Positions 1-13,263 of a DNA stretch of 64,000 bases are shown here, piece by piece. The stretch is taken from the NCBI GenBank assembly GCA_037043455.1, contig JAWPHD010010270.1:1-64000 (forward strand), in the 5' to 3' direction. Made by a program: the position numbers and the translations under genes. The DNA comes from Cyrtodaria siliqua. Lineage: Eukaryota; Mollusca; Bivalvia; Adapedonta; Hiatellidae. A model generated the notes under the pieces. The model did not search any database. It was given only the letters and a program-made list of their open reading frames with translations, and was not told where the DNA came from. Numbering within the stretch: the first letter of the stretch is position 1; each line of letters begins with the position of its first letter.

Positions 1-1183
1 TAAAGAAACAATTTATACAAAAAAATAATGTTTTTCTCTTTATGATTCTATTTGTCTCATTGAGGTTTTGAACCCATGCATGTGCTAGGTTACAACTTCT
101 TGCCGTAACCACGTTCACACCTTTATTCAGGTATAATACAAAGGGACGATACTCTAATGATGTAAGGGAAGCAACTAAAAAACGTTTTACTTACGTTCGA
201 CTATATTTAAATTGCGCATAAATTATTTAGGTTGAGCACCGAAGCAATAAATAAACATATCAGAGTAAAACCAAACCAAGTTTCCTTTCGATATACGAAT
301 ATGTTAGACTTGCTTTTGACCCAGAACCCGGAGAACACGGGTTCGAGTCTTTCGGGCACCACTGGGGTATTCGCTGTATCTTTGGACAAAAAACGTCCCT
401 TAGCCTCTTCGTCGATGAGAACATAGCCCGGACACTCGTTCTTCGAAAGCAAATTCCAGGCCCGATATGAAACCATCTCGCTCTATTACATAAGAGTAGG
501 CCGAGGTTCCCGGATTCCTATGTATCCTTCGATTTCCACTGGAGCTGCTCGAAATAACATTTTATGTGTTGAGGAGACGTTAATCAACAATCAATTCAGT
601 TGATCGGAATAACCCAGTTTAAAGTCCTGCGTGCCAAGCTTCGGGTGTGGCACTTACTTTGTAATTACAAAGTTGTCTTAGTGTGTGACCCACATTGTTG
701 CCATCTTATATTCGATCGTTGCAAATATTACTTTATACGATCACACTGGACGATAAATGGCATCGTCTGCGACGTTTAGGTTTAATTACACTAAATCAGC
801 CGGATGTGCTTGCCTGGTGCAGTCGAAAGTAGTTCTGTATTAAAGAGTGCTAATCTTTGTTTTCTTTAAAACGTTTTTAGTGCAATTTCCTGTTATTTTT
901 TGGCTGTAACTTTATTCTGGATATGTTGTTGATATTTGAAAAGGGAGCTCATCATGTTTTTGACAGTTTTTGATATAAATTTCAGAAGTAAAGTAGACAG
1001 GGTACGAAATTGCAAGGGGTAAAAATAGCTTTGACCTTTGACCCGGTGTTCGTATACAACTGAAGAAATGTTTCTTAGAAGGTATTAAACCCCCTATTCC
1101 TTGTTGATGTTTAATAGCAGACATCTGTATTTGCATGATAAAGTAAGTTTCCCAGAATTCTAATCAGGTTTGAGTTTTTACAG

Positions 1184-1285
1184 GTTGTCAACATTCTAAC
1201 TTTACTATGGAAGGGGCATGGAGACTTATTTACGCTATTACAACCTTAACGCTGATGCGATGCCTTAGCAACGCACTGGTTAGAG
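1184..1285 (+). CDS. Signal-peptide exon, copy A (rest of gene not found)
   Basis: An acceptor-like gagtttttacag precedes a 23-bp leader, then ATG at 1207 opens 26 codons ending at donor AGAG|gtaaaa in phase 1. The peptide MEGAWRLIYAITTLTLMRCL, followed by SNALVR, has a charged start, a hydrophobic core and a small-residue end like a secretory signal. It is kept unchanged in copy B. I could not find a following exon that joins in phase 1, so the mature protein is unknown. Confidence 0.45.
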
Positions 1286-2428
1286 GTAAAATGGCAGATT
1301 CTGGTTCCATATTACAGGAACATTTTTTATTTCATTTTGTTTATGTCTCATTGTAATATTCCGCTGATAATTTGTCTGATGGAATTGTTGTATACCTAAT
1401 AACATAAAACATTTGACAGATTGAGGCGTAATTAAACCATTGCGTTTGTGCTTCCGTGGTTTATAGTCAAATAGTGCCTAATAAAACACGTTTCCCTGCC
1501 TTACTAGTGATACAAAATGAGCACTTTTGATTGCTTTTTGTACTTATTACCTATGCCTCATCCGAATGATGTATTGGGAACATTTATTAGTGTTTGTTTG
1601 AGATATTTAATTATAATTGACATAGACAGTAAAGCGAAAGTATAAAAATGGGGTAAATTTATCTGTGACGCGTCAAAATAGAACGTGACGTCATTCAACA
1701 GATTCGCTTTTTTCTTACATGATACATGACCCTCTGTTTTTATTGCATTTTTATATTGGCGGACGCTCGATCGTTTTTCATTGATATGTGTTTTAAAATG
1801 TTCTACGGGGAAAAATACACATTTTTTATCTCTTGCTATACATTCGCCATATATAAAACGAAGAAGGAGAATCAATGGTGCAATGACACATAGCCGTAAA
1901 GCGCAATTGTGTTACAGTTAATTGTTTCCTTATTCTGCAGTGCATTTTGATAAAATAAGCAATTTATGCATTCATGAAACACTTACTTTCAACGGTATTC
2001 TTTCAACTTTAAGTTGTGTGGCCTGCGATCTGTTCTCCATGCGGCTGAGATGTTCGTTACACCGCACATGTTGGTATTGGACTGCATAGCTTCTGTCTGA
2101 ATGACCCCAAAAACTGTTTGTATTTCTCAGAGCTTTACACTAGGTATTTATCTTCCATGGATGTATGCAACTATTTTGTCTTTGTTTCTGTCTTTTAAAT
2201 GCAAGATGTTTAAATTGGATGCATTGCATGTGCTGGCTAAAAACAAAAGTATAACCTGTCCGCACTTTAATTATATTCAAATTAAATACATTACAAATAG
2301 ATCTCTGTGTATTCTCGTACATACATGCATACACTAATCTAATAATAGCACGTGTGCTTTGTTTGATGTATCCACATATTTCCCATCTCACAGCGCGGTT
2401 TCCGAAATTCCTCCGTATCGATATAGAG

Positions 2429-2573
2429 GATCTTACATGAGTGACTGTGTATTATTGATTTTAATAAACGAGTTTGATAAAATGATAGGATACGAGGCTC
2501 TTGCCGAGTATCCTATCTTTTTATCCCACGAGTTTATTAAAGTCAATAATACACAGCCACGAATGTAAGATTC
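2429..2573. repeat. Foldback palindrome, about 145 bp
   Basis: The arm starting gatcttacatgagtgactg pairs with the arm ending at 2573; both contain ACTGTGTATTATTGA-like sequence in opposite orientation around a short loop near 2497-2502. It lies in the part deleted from copy B. Confidence 0.8.
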
Positions 2574-4299
2574 TGTTTATCACATAACACACCTACGACG
2601 TGATAGTTTCACTTTAATGTTGTCAATTTTTCTTATATACGGCGGCAATTTGTAAGACAAATCATGACGTCGTTTTGTTGTTTACGTGACGTCGCTACGT
2701 TACGCGGCTGTAAATGCGTTCGTCCTACAAATAATGCGACACCTTAAACCAAATTTAACGTTACTAACATTCATTTTATGAAGTAAGATTTCAAATAATG
2801 ATAAATAATTAAGGCGTCTGAACGTACCGTATGATATGCCATGCAAACAATTGGGATTAAATGTTTTACTGTCTACAAACACAGTGATTCGGTCCTCATT
2901 TGCATCTGTAATACACTAGTGCATTACGAGAAATAAGTCATGGCTTTATTGCACTCCCAGAAGCCATGTTATATGATAAAATGTATTTCTGCGATATTTA
3001 ACTTTCCCGTTCGTTTTGGAATGTATAACATACTATAGCTCATTATCTGACCTAGACTCAAAACACTCAGGAATATGCTAAAACTGTCTTAAATCACGGT
3101 CATGTTCAATTCCAGTCACGTGGATAAAAAATAAGGAACATATTTGCAAAGTCAAAGACTTAATCAAGAATTTGATTACAAATATATATTATTTAAGCGA
3201 AATAATGCTATTGGTGTCAGAGCGGTGAGAAAGTACTTCCGGTTTGTAGGATGCTAAAATAGTTCAATTGAAAAAAATCCAAAGTTTGGGTAATTTGCAT
3301 GTGTTTTTCTCAAGATTGATTTTCATTTCACAGTTGAAATGTAACCTGATGTTTAAGTGTCATGTCTGTTGTAATGAATAGGAAGTATTTTACTGTATTG
3401 TCCAGGACTATGTTATCGGAGAGCATGAACACAGAGGATAGGTAGACATGCATCTTTGACACGGGTTTATTTCAAAATACGCAAAGACATGAATTGTTGA
3501 AAAACTGAATCAGTGGGTTTTGTATGCCAAAACAACACAAACATGAGTTATAAGGTTATCCGCGTTTGACATGGGTGATGGAAAGCCTAATCTTACACAA
3601 CGGGGAAAATAAATGTCACGCGCATCGACAATGACGTCAATAATGTCAACAGTTGAATGACGTCACTGTGGAAAAACAACACGCACAACGTCAGTAATTG
3701 GCGATGCCAAAACACAAAATGTCTATCATATGCAAGAAAAAAATCAATCATAGCTATTCAGTTCATATATTCCAATCCACGTTATAACTGTTCAAAAATA
3801 CTATACCTCGTTTTGAAATTCTTGATCTTTTTCGGATACCCATGAAAGATTCTTATATTCTGACAGATATTCTACTTATGAGAATGACAGAAAATCGCTG
3901 GCACTTGAGCCGCAAATATTATAAAAAAATATATATAAATATAAATAAATACGATACCCCTACTATCTATATAACACGTGGTAAAGAAGCTTGTTTGACA
4001 CAAAGTTGGAATATGTATCTTTGTCAAATTATCGAATTAATTCAAATCCTTTACATCGTTCGTTACGTCTGATTTCCATTTAGCACAGTATATATTCACA
4101 GTTCGTACAAAAAAGCACTCTGTGGGAGAAATTTAAGTAAAATCGCCAATATTTCCTACTTATGTTTACTCCGGTTATACTCAAAGAAGTGACCCGATTG
4201 GACGATTTTCGGGTTCTGATTACGTATGGTTTTATCGTTAAAATATCATCCAGTCGGATCTCTAATTAAATGCTGTTTAACGGCTCATCAACATAGTAT

Positions 4300-4488
4300 A
4301 TGCTATTTAGAGCCGCACCAGAGAGAGTGGAAGGATACACGTTAATCCGGAAAACTGTCCTACTAATGAATATATTGGAAGATAAACTCCGATACACCGG
4401 ACTGCCGGTTTACCGTCCCCATCCGACGGACGAGGCCATGGGAAAGCGTCTGGCCCAAGAACACACCTTACCATGGCATATTAGGTAG
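4300..4488 (+). other. Short open stretch at the end of copy A, coding status unclear
   Basis: Sixty-two codons begin MLFRAAPERVEGYTLIRK and run to TAG, with a gtagct just before the stop that could be a donor. The first 31 codons are duplicated at 6903-7000 with a few changes; the remainder diverges because the duplication ends at 4397. No family is recognised. Confidence 0.2.
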
Positions 4489-4680
4489 CTAATTGATGCC
4501 TTATGTAGAAATATGTTATTACTCATTACATTTATATTAGTAATATTCGAATTGACAATATTGAACTCATCCAGCCGCATGGATTTTGACAAACAGAAAC
4601 AATAAGCATTGCAACGTGTAAATACAACAATTATACATAACTTCCTATTATATCTAACTATTACATGTGTTGTTCAGTCA

Positions 4681-7002
4681 TAAAGAAAACAATTTATACA
4701 AAAAAATAATGTTTTTCTCTTTATGATTTATTTGCCTCGTTGAGGTTTTGAACCCATGATGTGCTAGGTTACAACTTCTTGCCGTAACCACGTTCACACC
4801 TTTATTCAGGTATAATACAAAGGGACGATACTCTAATGATGTAAGGGAAGCAACTCAAAAACGTTTTACTCACGTTCGACTATATTTAAATTGCGCATAA
4901 ATTATTTAGGTTGGGCACCGAAGCAATAAATAAACATATCAGAGTAAAACCAAACCAAGTTTCCTTTCGATATACGAATATGTCAGACTTGCTTTTGACC
5001 CAGAACCCGGAGAACACGGGTTCGAGTCTTTCGGGCACCACTGGGGTATTCGCTGTATCTTTGGACAAAAAACGTCCCTTAGCCTCTTCGTCGATGAGAA
5101 CATAGCCCGGACACTCGTTCTTCGAAAGCAAATTCCAGGCCCGATATGAAACCATCTCGCTCTATTACATAAGAGTAGGCCGAGGTTCCCGGATTCCTAT
5201 GTATCCTTCGATTTCCACTGGAGCTGCTCGAAATAACATTTTATGTGTTGAGGAGACGTTAATCAACAATCAATTCAGTTGATCGGAATAACCCAGTTTA
5301 AAGTCCTGCGTGCCAAGCTTCGGGTGTGGCACTTACTTTGTAATTACAAAGTTGTCTTAGTGTGTGACCCACATTGTTGCCATCTTATATTCGATCGTTG
5401 CAAATATTACTTTATACGATCACACTGGACGATAAATGGCATCGTCTGCGACGTTTAGGTTTAATTACACTAAATCAGCCGGATGTGCTTGCCTGGTGCA
5501 GTCGAAAGTAGTTCTGTATTAAAGAGTGCTAATCTTTGTTTTCTTTAAAAACGTTTTTTAGTGCAATTTCCTGTTATTTTTTGGCTGTAACTTTATTCTG
5601 GATATGTTGTTGATATTTGAAAAGGGAGCTCATCATGTTTTTGACAGTTTTTGATATAAATTTCAGAAGTAAAAGTAGACAGGGTACGAAATTGCAAGGG
5701 GTAAAAATAGCTTTGACCTTTGACCCGGTGTTCGTATACAACTGAAGAAATGTTTCTTAGAAGGTATTAAACCCCCTATTCCTTGTTGATGTTTAATAGC
5801 AGACATCTTTATTTGCATGATAAAGTAAGTTTCCCAGAATTCTAATCAGGTTTGAGTTTTTAACAGGTTGTCAACATTCTAACTTTACTATGGAAGGGGC
5901 ATGGAGACTTATTTACGCTATTACAACCTTAACGCTGATGCGATGCCTTAGCAACGCACTGGTTAGAGGTAAAATGGCAGATTCTGGTTCCATAGTACAG
6001 GAACATTTTTTATTTCATTTTGTTTATGTCTCATTGTAATATTCCGCTGATAATTGGTCTGATGGAATTGTTGTATAACCTAATAACATAAAACATTTGA
6101 CAGATTGAGGCCTAATTAAACCATTGCGTTTGTGCTTCCGTGGTTTATAGTCAAATAGTGCCCAATAAAAAACGTTTCCCTGCCTTACTAGTGATACAAA
6201 ATGAGCACTTTTGATTGCTTTTTGTACTTATTACCTATGCCTCATCCGAATGATGTATTGGGAACATTTATCAGTGTTTGTTTGAGATATTTAATTATAA
6301 CTGACATAGACAGTAAAGCGAAAGTATAAAAATGGGGTAAATTTATCTGTGACGCGTCAAAATAGAATGTGACGTCATTCAATCTAAATCACTTACCAGA
6401 CACAAATCATTGTTTTTGAAGTTTGTTCTGCATGCATTAATCTTCATTCTTACTTAAAAATATTGAACATTATACTCGACATCTTACCTAGAATCATCTT
6501 CAAAGTTTACCCTGCGTTTCTTTATCCCTTCAGTATATATAACACATGGTAAAGAAGCTTGTTTGACACAAAGTTGGCATACCTCGTTTCGAAGTATGTA
6601 TCTTTGTCAAATTAGCGAATTAATTCAAATCCTTTACACCGTTCGTTACGTCTGATTTCCATTTAGCACAGTATATATTCACAGTTCGTACAAAAAAAGC
6701 ACTCTGAGGGAGAAATTAAAGTAAAATCCCCGATTGCTACCATAACAATAACAATATTTCCTACTTAAGTTTACTCCGGTTGTACTCAAAGAAATGACCC
6801 GATTGAACGATTTTCGGGTTCTGATTACGTATGGTTTTACCGTTACAATATCATCCAGTCGGATCACTAATTAAATGCTGTTTAACGGCCCATCAACATA
6901 GTATATGTTATTTAGAGCCGCACCAGAGAGAGTGGAAGGATACAAGTTAATCCGGAAAACTGTCCTACTAATGATTAGATTGGAAGATAAACTCCGATAC
7001 AC
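4681..7002. repeat. Tandem segmental duplication, copy B, internally deleted
   Basis: Copy B matches both ends of copy A but lacks about 2.25 kb of the middle, replaced by about 150 bp of unrelated sequence at 6382-6534. It stops matching at 7002, where a dispersed repeat begins. Confidence 0.92.
5867..5968 (+). CDS. Signal-peptide exon, copy B
   Basis: This is the duplicated counterpart of 1184-1285: acceptor tttttaacag, ATG at 5890, 26 identical codons and the same gtaaaa donor. The duplication is recent overall, so conservation here is only mild support for function. Confidence 0.45.
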
Positions 7003-7050
7003 GCAAACGACATCACAAACACAAAAGGGTTGACAATAGGGCTACCGCCT
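7003..7050 (-). repeat. Dispersed repeat end, also at 62571-62625
   Basis: The sequence from gcaaacgacatcacaaac to accgccttgga is the reverse complement of 62571-62625 with one or two differences, marking two copies of one dispersed element. Confidence 0.8.
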
Positions 7051-7139
7051 TGGAACAGTCTGTGATCTGAAGTATAAATACAAACAATGCTCTATATGTC
7101 ATTTCGTCCAAGATACAAGTTATAAAAACCGCCCACGTC

Positions 7140-7616
7140 CCCCGAAAAATGATTAGGTCAAAAAAACGCCTAAGCCCTCTGATTATGAATTTATTCCATC
7201 ACCCGGTTCGAAATTAACTGCCATTTTAGAAAAAGATATCCCATTTGAAAATATCTCTCTAAAATCTATGAAATTGTTATCTAAAAAAAGGAATTCTACA
7301 AAAAAGAAAGAACAAATACATGTAAATAAAACTACTCTTACTAACAATGCAGACACATCACTTAATCTTGGGGTTGATTCTTCAACACCTATAAAAACAG
7401 AAACGTACATTTATAAGCAAATTGCTCTAAAAAACGAAAAGAGTCAAGAGAAAATATTTCAATAAACAGTAAGAGACGGAAATTAGTATTACCTGAAATG
7501 TCTCCCGAAAAAAAGAACGACGAAATAATTAAAATTGATAATGCAAATAATAGTTTCGCGCAAATAAATGATTGGATGTTAAAACAAGTTAATTCTAAAA
7601 ATGTCAGATATACATG
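7140..7616 (+). pseudogene. Decayed Lys/Ser-rich coding fragment, probably transposon-derived
   Basis: After a TAG, the frame from about 7158 reads VKKTPKPSDYEFIPSPGSKL and stays open to 7465; the coding-like frame then shifts by one to read NSKRRKLVLPEMSPEKK and FAQINDWMLKQ, ending at a stop at 7616. The shift, the internal stop and the adjacent dispersed repeat suggest a broken mobile-element ORF. No domain is recognised. Confidence 0.35.
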
Positions 7617-8734
7617 AAATTACAATGTTGATTGATTAAATGATAAGCATATGGCCGCCGTTAATTTAATTTAAAAAAAAAATCTTGATTTAAATGGCCT
7701 ATAAGATATAACTAACACTCCGTTCTTTATTGATGATCAAAACAAATGAAACATTCAGAATGTATTATTTAAACGACACGCAGCACCAGCTTGCCAACTA
7801 CATTTTAATTGACCAAATCATAGGATTATGAGTTTTAAAATAGTTTCAGATAGATACAAATTTATAAGATTTCAGTTTATTCACGATTGTCGAATGTAGT
7901 AGAGCTTTGGCACTCTCCACTTTCCTTTAATTTACGAAATATTTATAATGTATCTTATTCTGCAATGCGTCCTTAATTAATTGACTGGAAACGGGATATA
8001 TAACGCATTATTGATCATATCTTAACTTTGTATCTCGTTTTCTTAACTATGTATCTATAGCTTACTGTTTCTGATGACGTGCAGGAAAAACGCTTCACCT
8101 GTAATTTCTACGGCTTTTTTACACGAAATATGGGTGTTGGAAATGAAGCAATAAAACGTTTATTTTGCAATGTCTTTTCTTCTTTATTATTGTAATGTGT
8201 TAAACATACCATACTTTATGAAATAAAACAATCATATCTCAATTATTAAGGCATTGTTAGCCTTTAAATATCTGTGTAACTGAACCGGGAATTGCCGAAA
8301 ACAGTCAAATTATTAAGAAAAAAACTACTTTTTGCTTTTTAAACAACATTTTTTTTAGTGATTATGAAAAAATGAATACATTAACAAGGCATATAGATCA
8401 TTAAAACATCAAAAACATCAACACACTCATCACATCTGCCATCCCTTTTCAACCGGGAAGTAACTGGGAAATCGACCGGGGAATAGTATCACCCCAATAA
8501 CGGGCATTGGACGTTTAGCATGGGCATAAGACAGGTATGTTTTAAAGCATCGAGCATTTAGGTGCATTTCTGTTAAATTGATTGATCGAAATAATCAAAC
8601 TATACAAAGGAAGAGGTTGGTTTTCAATGTACATATCTCTCGCATGCTTTGCTGTCCGCCACCTTATTCTGTTTAAACGGTTTCCAAACAAATATACACG
8701 GTTTCGACTATTGGACAGTGATATAAGCAACAGT
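7617..8734. other. No gene seen
   Basis: AT-rich sequence with only short chance frames. Confidence 0.5.
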
Positions 8735-8870
8735 TATTAATATGCAAAAAAAATTGCTTTATACTATTCTTATAATTAATATTAATGATTGAACAAAGGC
8801 AAGTTATATAGAAAACTAACCGGACACCATGCGTTTTAAAAAAACTCAAGATTGCCATGTGTCACTTTTA
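8735..8870 (+). repeat. Fragment of a dispersed MITE family
   Basis: The block from ttaatatgcaaaaaaaattg to ccatgtgtcacttttat matches 41988-42121 and, inverted, 60895-61030. No matching left terminus was found nearby, so this appears to be a truncated copy. Confidence 0.7.
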
Positions 8871-9129
8871 TGTTTGTTTTTGTGTTTAGCTCCGCTTCTC
8901 GTGAACTGCAAGACTTGGATCATAGTTCCCAGTTGGGTTCTACAGCTCAGTTACAGATAGCAAATAACATTGACCTTAAATATTGTTTCTTATTAAACAT
9001 GTCAATTTTACATTGTTTATTATAATATTAAATAAACTAAAATGCCTTAAATAAAGCTTTTTAACAAATTTTTGAAGGAGAATACTTTCAAAAAAATCAA
9101 AAGATTCAAAATATTTGCTTATTGCCCCT

Positions 9130-9572
9130 TATACACAAACTTTGTCCAGACTAGTTTTCCTAAACTCCTGGCTAGATTTCAGTGAAACATGGCAGGAATG
9201 ATCAGTACCTAGTTGCGCATATTGTTGTCATGTTCCGGTTGAATGATGAGTTGTGGCTCTTTAAATGTTTTAATACACAAACTTTTTCAGGACTAGTTCT
9301 CCACAACCACTGGTCGGCTTTCAACGCAGCTTGGTTGCGGCTATTATTGCCGTGTTCAGGTTGAATGATTTTTGGTGGAGTTATGGCCCATTAAATATTT
9401 TAATACACTGACTTTGTACAGATTATTTCTCCTGAACTCCTAGCTGGATTTCAGTCAAACTTGGCAGGAATGATCAATACCAAGCCAAGTTGCGCATATC
9501 GTTGTCGCGTTCCCCATCACGGACTACATATAGCCAGTAGAGCAATACGGGCCCTTTGGGCCTCTTGTTTTA
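9130..9572. repeat. Three tandem units of about 150 bp ending in gggcctcttgttt
   Basis: Units share acacaaactttgtccag, tcctggctagatttcag, and a gttgtcgtgttccggttgaatga block. The segment ends tagccagtagagcaatacggg then gggcctcttgttt, a terminus shared with 11492-11536 and, inverted, with 42718-42770. Confidence 0.8.
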
Positions 9573-9719
9573 AATATTTCCCTTTAATAAAAGGTTTAAC
9601 CTGGCACTTTGCCTCTTATTTCTTAGTAATCAAGCTGTTTTGGAACTTCAAAAATACCCTTTTTTACTTACACAATAAAATCTGAAGGGCCCATTACGCG
9701 TAAATGAGTGTTTTTAGCT

Positions 9720-11536
9720 AGCAGAGCTTATGGGATGCCGAGTTGTCTGTCGTCCGTCCGTCGTCCGTCGTTAACTTTTGTCTCGTTAAGACGATAGGGC
9801 CTTCATTTTTCATCTGATCTTTACCAAACTTTAACAGGTTGTTAATATCAAGGAAAGCTCGGATGAGTTCGAAAACCAGCCAGATCGGACAAGTAACAGC
9901 GGAGTTCTGGCCCTTGATTTAGTTAAAAATGCTATATTGCTAAATGTTGCCTCCTTAAAACGATAGGGCCTTCATTTTTTCATCCTATCTTTACCAAACT
10001 TTACCACATTGTTAATATCAATGAAAGCTCGGACAAGCTCATAAACCAGCCAGATCGGACCAGTAATGTTCAGCGGAGTTATGGTCCTTGATTTAGTTAA
10101 AAATGCTATATTGCTATATTTTGCCTCGTTAAGACGATAGGGCCTTCGTTTTTCATCCTATCTTTACCAAACTTTACCACATTGTTAATATTAATGAAAG
10201 CTCGGATAAGTTCGAAAACCAGCCATATCGGCCTAGTAACAGCGGAGTTGTGGCCCTTGATTTAATTTAAAATGCTATATTTTGCATCGTTAAGACGATA
10301 GGGGCTTCATTGTTAATCCGATCTTTATCAGTCTTTATCAGATTGTTAATGTCATTGAAAGCTCGAATAAGTTTGGAAACCAGCCATATCGGACCAGTAA
10401 GAGCGGAGTTATGGCCCTTGATTTAGTTAAAAATGCTATATTTTGCCTCGTTAAGACGATAGGGGCTTCATTGTTCATCCGATCCTTACCAAACTTGATC
10501 AGATTATTAATATCAATGAAAGCTTGGACAAGTTCGAAAACCAGCCATATCGGACTAGTAACAGCGGGGTTATGGCCCTTGATTTAGTTAAAAATGCTAT
10601 ATTTTGCCTCGTTAAGGCTATAGGGGCTTCATTGTTCATCAGATCTTTACCAAACTTTATCAGATTGTTAATATCAATGAAAGCTCGGATAAGTTCGAAA
10701 ACCATTCATATCGGACCAGTAACATCGGTGTTATGGCCCTTGATTTAGTTCAAAATGATATATTTTGCCTCGTTAAGACGATAGGGCCTTCATTTTTCAT
10801 TCGATCTTTACCAAACTTTATCAGATTGTTAAAGTCTATGAAAGCTTGGTCAAGTTCGAAAACCAGCCAGATCGGAGCAGTAACAGCGGAGTTATGGCCG
10901 TTGATTTTGTTAAAAATTCTTTAATTTGCCTCGTCATATTATAGGGCCTTCATTTTGCATCTGATCTTTGCCAAACTTTTTTTATATTTTTTTGTTGTTT
11001 GTTTATTTTTTTATTTTTTATTTTTTTATTTTCAATTATTTTTTCTTATTTTTTCATTTTTTTTTTTAATTATTATTATATTAATTTTTTTTCATTTTTT
11101 TTTTAATTATCATTATATTTTTCTTTTCTTTTTAATTATTATTTTTTCATTTTTTTTTTTTAAATTATTATTTTTTCATTTTATTTTTTTTAATTACTAT
11201 TTTTTCATTTTTTTTATTTTTTTTAAATAATTATTTTTTCATTATTTTTTTTTAGCTCTATGTTGGACCAGTCGGACAAGTAACAGAGGAGTTATGGCTC
11301 TTGATTTAGTTAAATATGCTATATTTTGCCTCGTTAATACGGTATGGCCTTCATTTTTCATCTGATCTTTACCAAACTTTACCAGATTCTTTAGTTATGG
11401 CCCTTGATTTAGTTAAAAAGCTGTTTTTTGCCCGAAACTTTCAAAAAATACGTAAATGGCAGTCACTCGCTTCATTGATGTTATAAGAGCCATGTTAGCC
11501 AGTAGAGCGTCCACAAGCCCTGTTGGGCCTCTTGTT
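9720..11536. repeat. Satellite array of about 163-bp units
   Basis: About eight to nine units carry gttaagacgatagggcc, tctttaccaaacttta, aaaaccagccagatcgga and gttatggcccttgattta. The array starts after gtccgtccgtcgtccgtcg and ends in the gccagtagagcg terminus. It is interrupted by a T-rich block at 10976-11255. Confidence 0.9.
10976..11255. repeat. T-rich low-complexity block inside the satellite
   Basis: About 280 bp of T runs with scattered A and few C. The satellite resumes in phase-like fashion afterwards (ggaccagtcggacaagtaac), so it looks like an expansion or insertion within one unit. Confidence 0.85.
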
Positions 11537-11629
11537 TAGTTATAATATCCATAAGCAGAAGGTCTTTAATCTGGTTCTAACTTGGTAGAAATACCTCCAA
11601 ACTAATGGAATACATCATCTTTCCAGGAG

Positions 11630-12175
11630 AGCCTGGCATGTTCATTCCTGTTAGGCACCATATAACCTTTCATGTGTTGGTGACCTTAAAATCCAAATTC
11701 AATTCAATACATTCTTCAGCATTGCTTATCAATAATGTTTAATAAGAAGCAGGTATGTTAAATGATTGCGGTATATGCCCCAGAAGGGGGTGCTCTTGTT
11801 GGCAAACAAAATGTCATGTGTGATTTCAGGTACAACTGCAAACTCGACAATTTTGTTTAAATTTAAGTTTAATTAGTCCTGTATATCACAGTGGCATGGA
11901 AATGAATGTTGTTGCTTTTGAAAAAGTGGGTACCATATTTTAGTGGTGGATGAAGAGCACTCGTCTTGAACCAAAGAATACAGGCTCGAGACCCGCCACC
12001 AATTTCTGCCACCACTCAAGTAGCACCTGAAACAATACAGGGATGATGATAAAGACCTTCAATGAACATGACACAATGAACATAAATTCAGTGATATTTG
12101 ACCCCTCTGCCTGGATAAGCAGTGGGCCTATTCTTGCCCGGGAACCACACGGGGAGCATAGATAGACGCACATAA
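11630..12175 (+). mobile_element. SINE-like sequences, second family
   Basis: A tail-like block at 11632-11716 (aggcaccatataacc, tgtgttggtgaccttaaaa, then ttcaattcaat) and a tRNA-like head at 11945-12000 with B-box-like GGCTCGAGACC are followed by ccgggaaccacacggg. Related blocks recur at 15265-15690, 32590-32790 and 40925-41215. Confidence 0.5.
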
Positions 12176-12297
12176 TCAACAAAATACTTTTATTTGATTT
12201 ATATAATTTTTAAATCACAAAATCATATCACAGGTCATAAGTGTATCACAAATATCAGCATAGAAACTTTTACATTTAAAATGTAATATTAAACGTG

Positions 12298-13036
12298 TTA
12301 AAGGGACAAACAGCAATCTTTGAATATATATCAAGCATTAAAATTAGCGCCCTGAATTATTAATCGTTATGGCTTTAAAATTGGTTTCATATAATTAAAG
12401 CGGTTGATGCACTATTTTCAAACAAGATTTATTTAAAAGGGCTCTGAAAAACTTGAAAAAAGCTGAAAGAATTTTCAAAATGCCATGAAAATTAACAGAG
12501 ATGCTCGTCTGTTCGTGGACCTTAACCAAAATTCTAAGTTCAAAAATGGGTATAACTGTTGCAAAATGCATAAAAGAGTTACGAAACTTGATTTGTTGTG
12601 TGACGTTATGATGTAGAACAACTATGCAAAGTTTCAAAGCTGTAGCTGTAATAGTTACTGAAAAAAGTGGACATTAATGCAAAACCTAACCAAAATTCTA
12701 AGTTCAAAAAGGGACATAACTTTTGAAAAATTCACAATAGAGTTATGAAGCTTGATTTGCTGTGTAGAACAACTCTGCAAAGTTTCAAAGCTGTAGCTGT
12801 AATAGTTACTGAGAAAGCAGAACTTAGCGCAAAGCGTAAGCAAAATTCCAAATTCAAATACTGAAAAATGTGGACCTTAACGCAAAACTTAACCAAGATT
12901 CACGCAGACGACGACGCAGCAGATGCAGATCAAGTCATGACAATAACTCATCTCGTTTTTTCAATAACAGACAAGCTAAAAACTAATGGGATGCCGTAAA
13001 TTTTTAAAGAAATCAAGATTGCTTGTCTCCCTTTAA
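12298..13036. mobile_element. TTAA-flanked MITE with AGGGA termini
   Basis: The element begins TTAA|AGGGACAAACAGCAATC and ends GATTGCTTGTCTCCCT|TTAA, an inverted terminal repeat with TTAA on both sides. It also carries a block (about 12405-12490) shared with the 34644-35161 MITE, and inner tandem pieces with aattctaagttcaaaa. Confidence 0.8.
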
Positions 13037-13263
13037 CATCCAGTTTTGTTGAATGTTACAGAATTAAAATTACAAATACTCAATACCTTTGTTGGGGTCT
13101 TTAAAAAATTCCCAATTTTAAACCACTGCCCAATCACACTGTGTTACATTTTCCCGGCAAAATAATCAGAAAGCTAGAACTTGATTAGAATTTTAAAATG
13201 AAGCAATTCTCAAATCAACAAAGAGGGTTCTTATTCCTTTTCTCCCTGACATTTAACTGTGGG

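Larger units (their letters stand above)
1..4397. repeat. Tandem segmental duplication, copy A
   Basis: Bases 1-1698 match 4681-6381 at very high identity, differing by scattered substitutions and single-base indels. Bases about 3966-4397 match about 6535-7002 in the same order. Copy A may extend left of the window. The stretch 1700-3960, unique to copy A, holds a small palindrome but no gene that I can see. Confidence 0.92.

Noticed and set aside
320..360. tRNA-like T-arm (gggttcgagtc then gggcacc)
   Set aside because: No matching acceptor stem, D arm or A box lies 60-90 bases upstream, so it is not a tRNA gene.
207..476. Minus-strand 89-codon frame, duplicated at 4886-5155
   Set aside because: It is preserved only because the whole segment is a recent duplication; no domain, start context or splice signal supports coding.
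10955..11230. 91-codon Phe/Leu-rich frame
   Set aside because: It is a translation of the T-rich low-complexity block.
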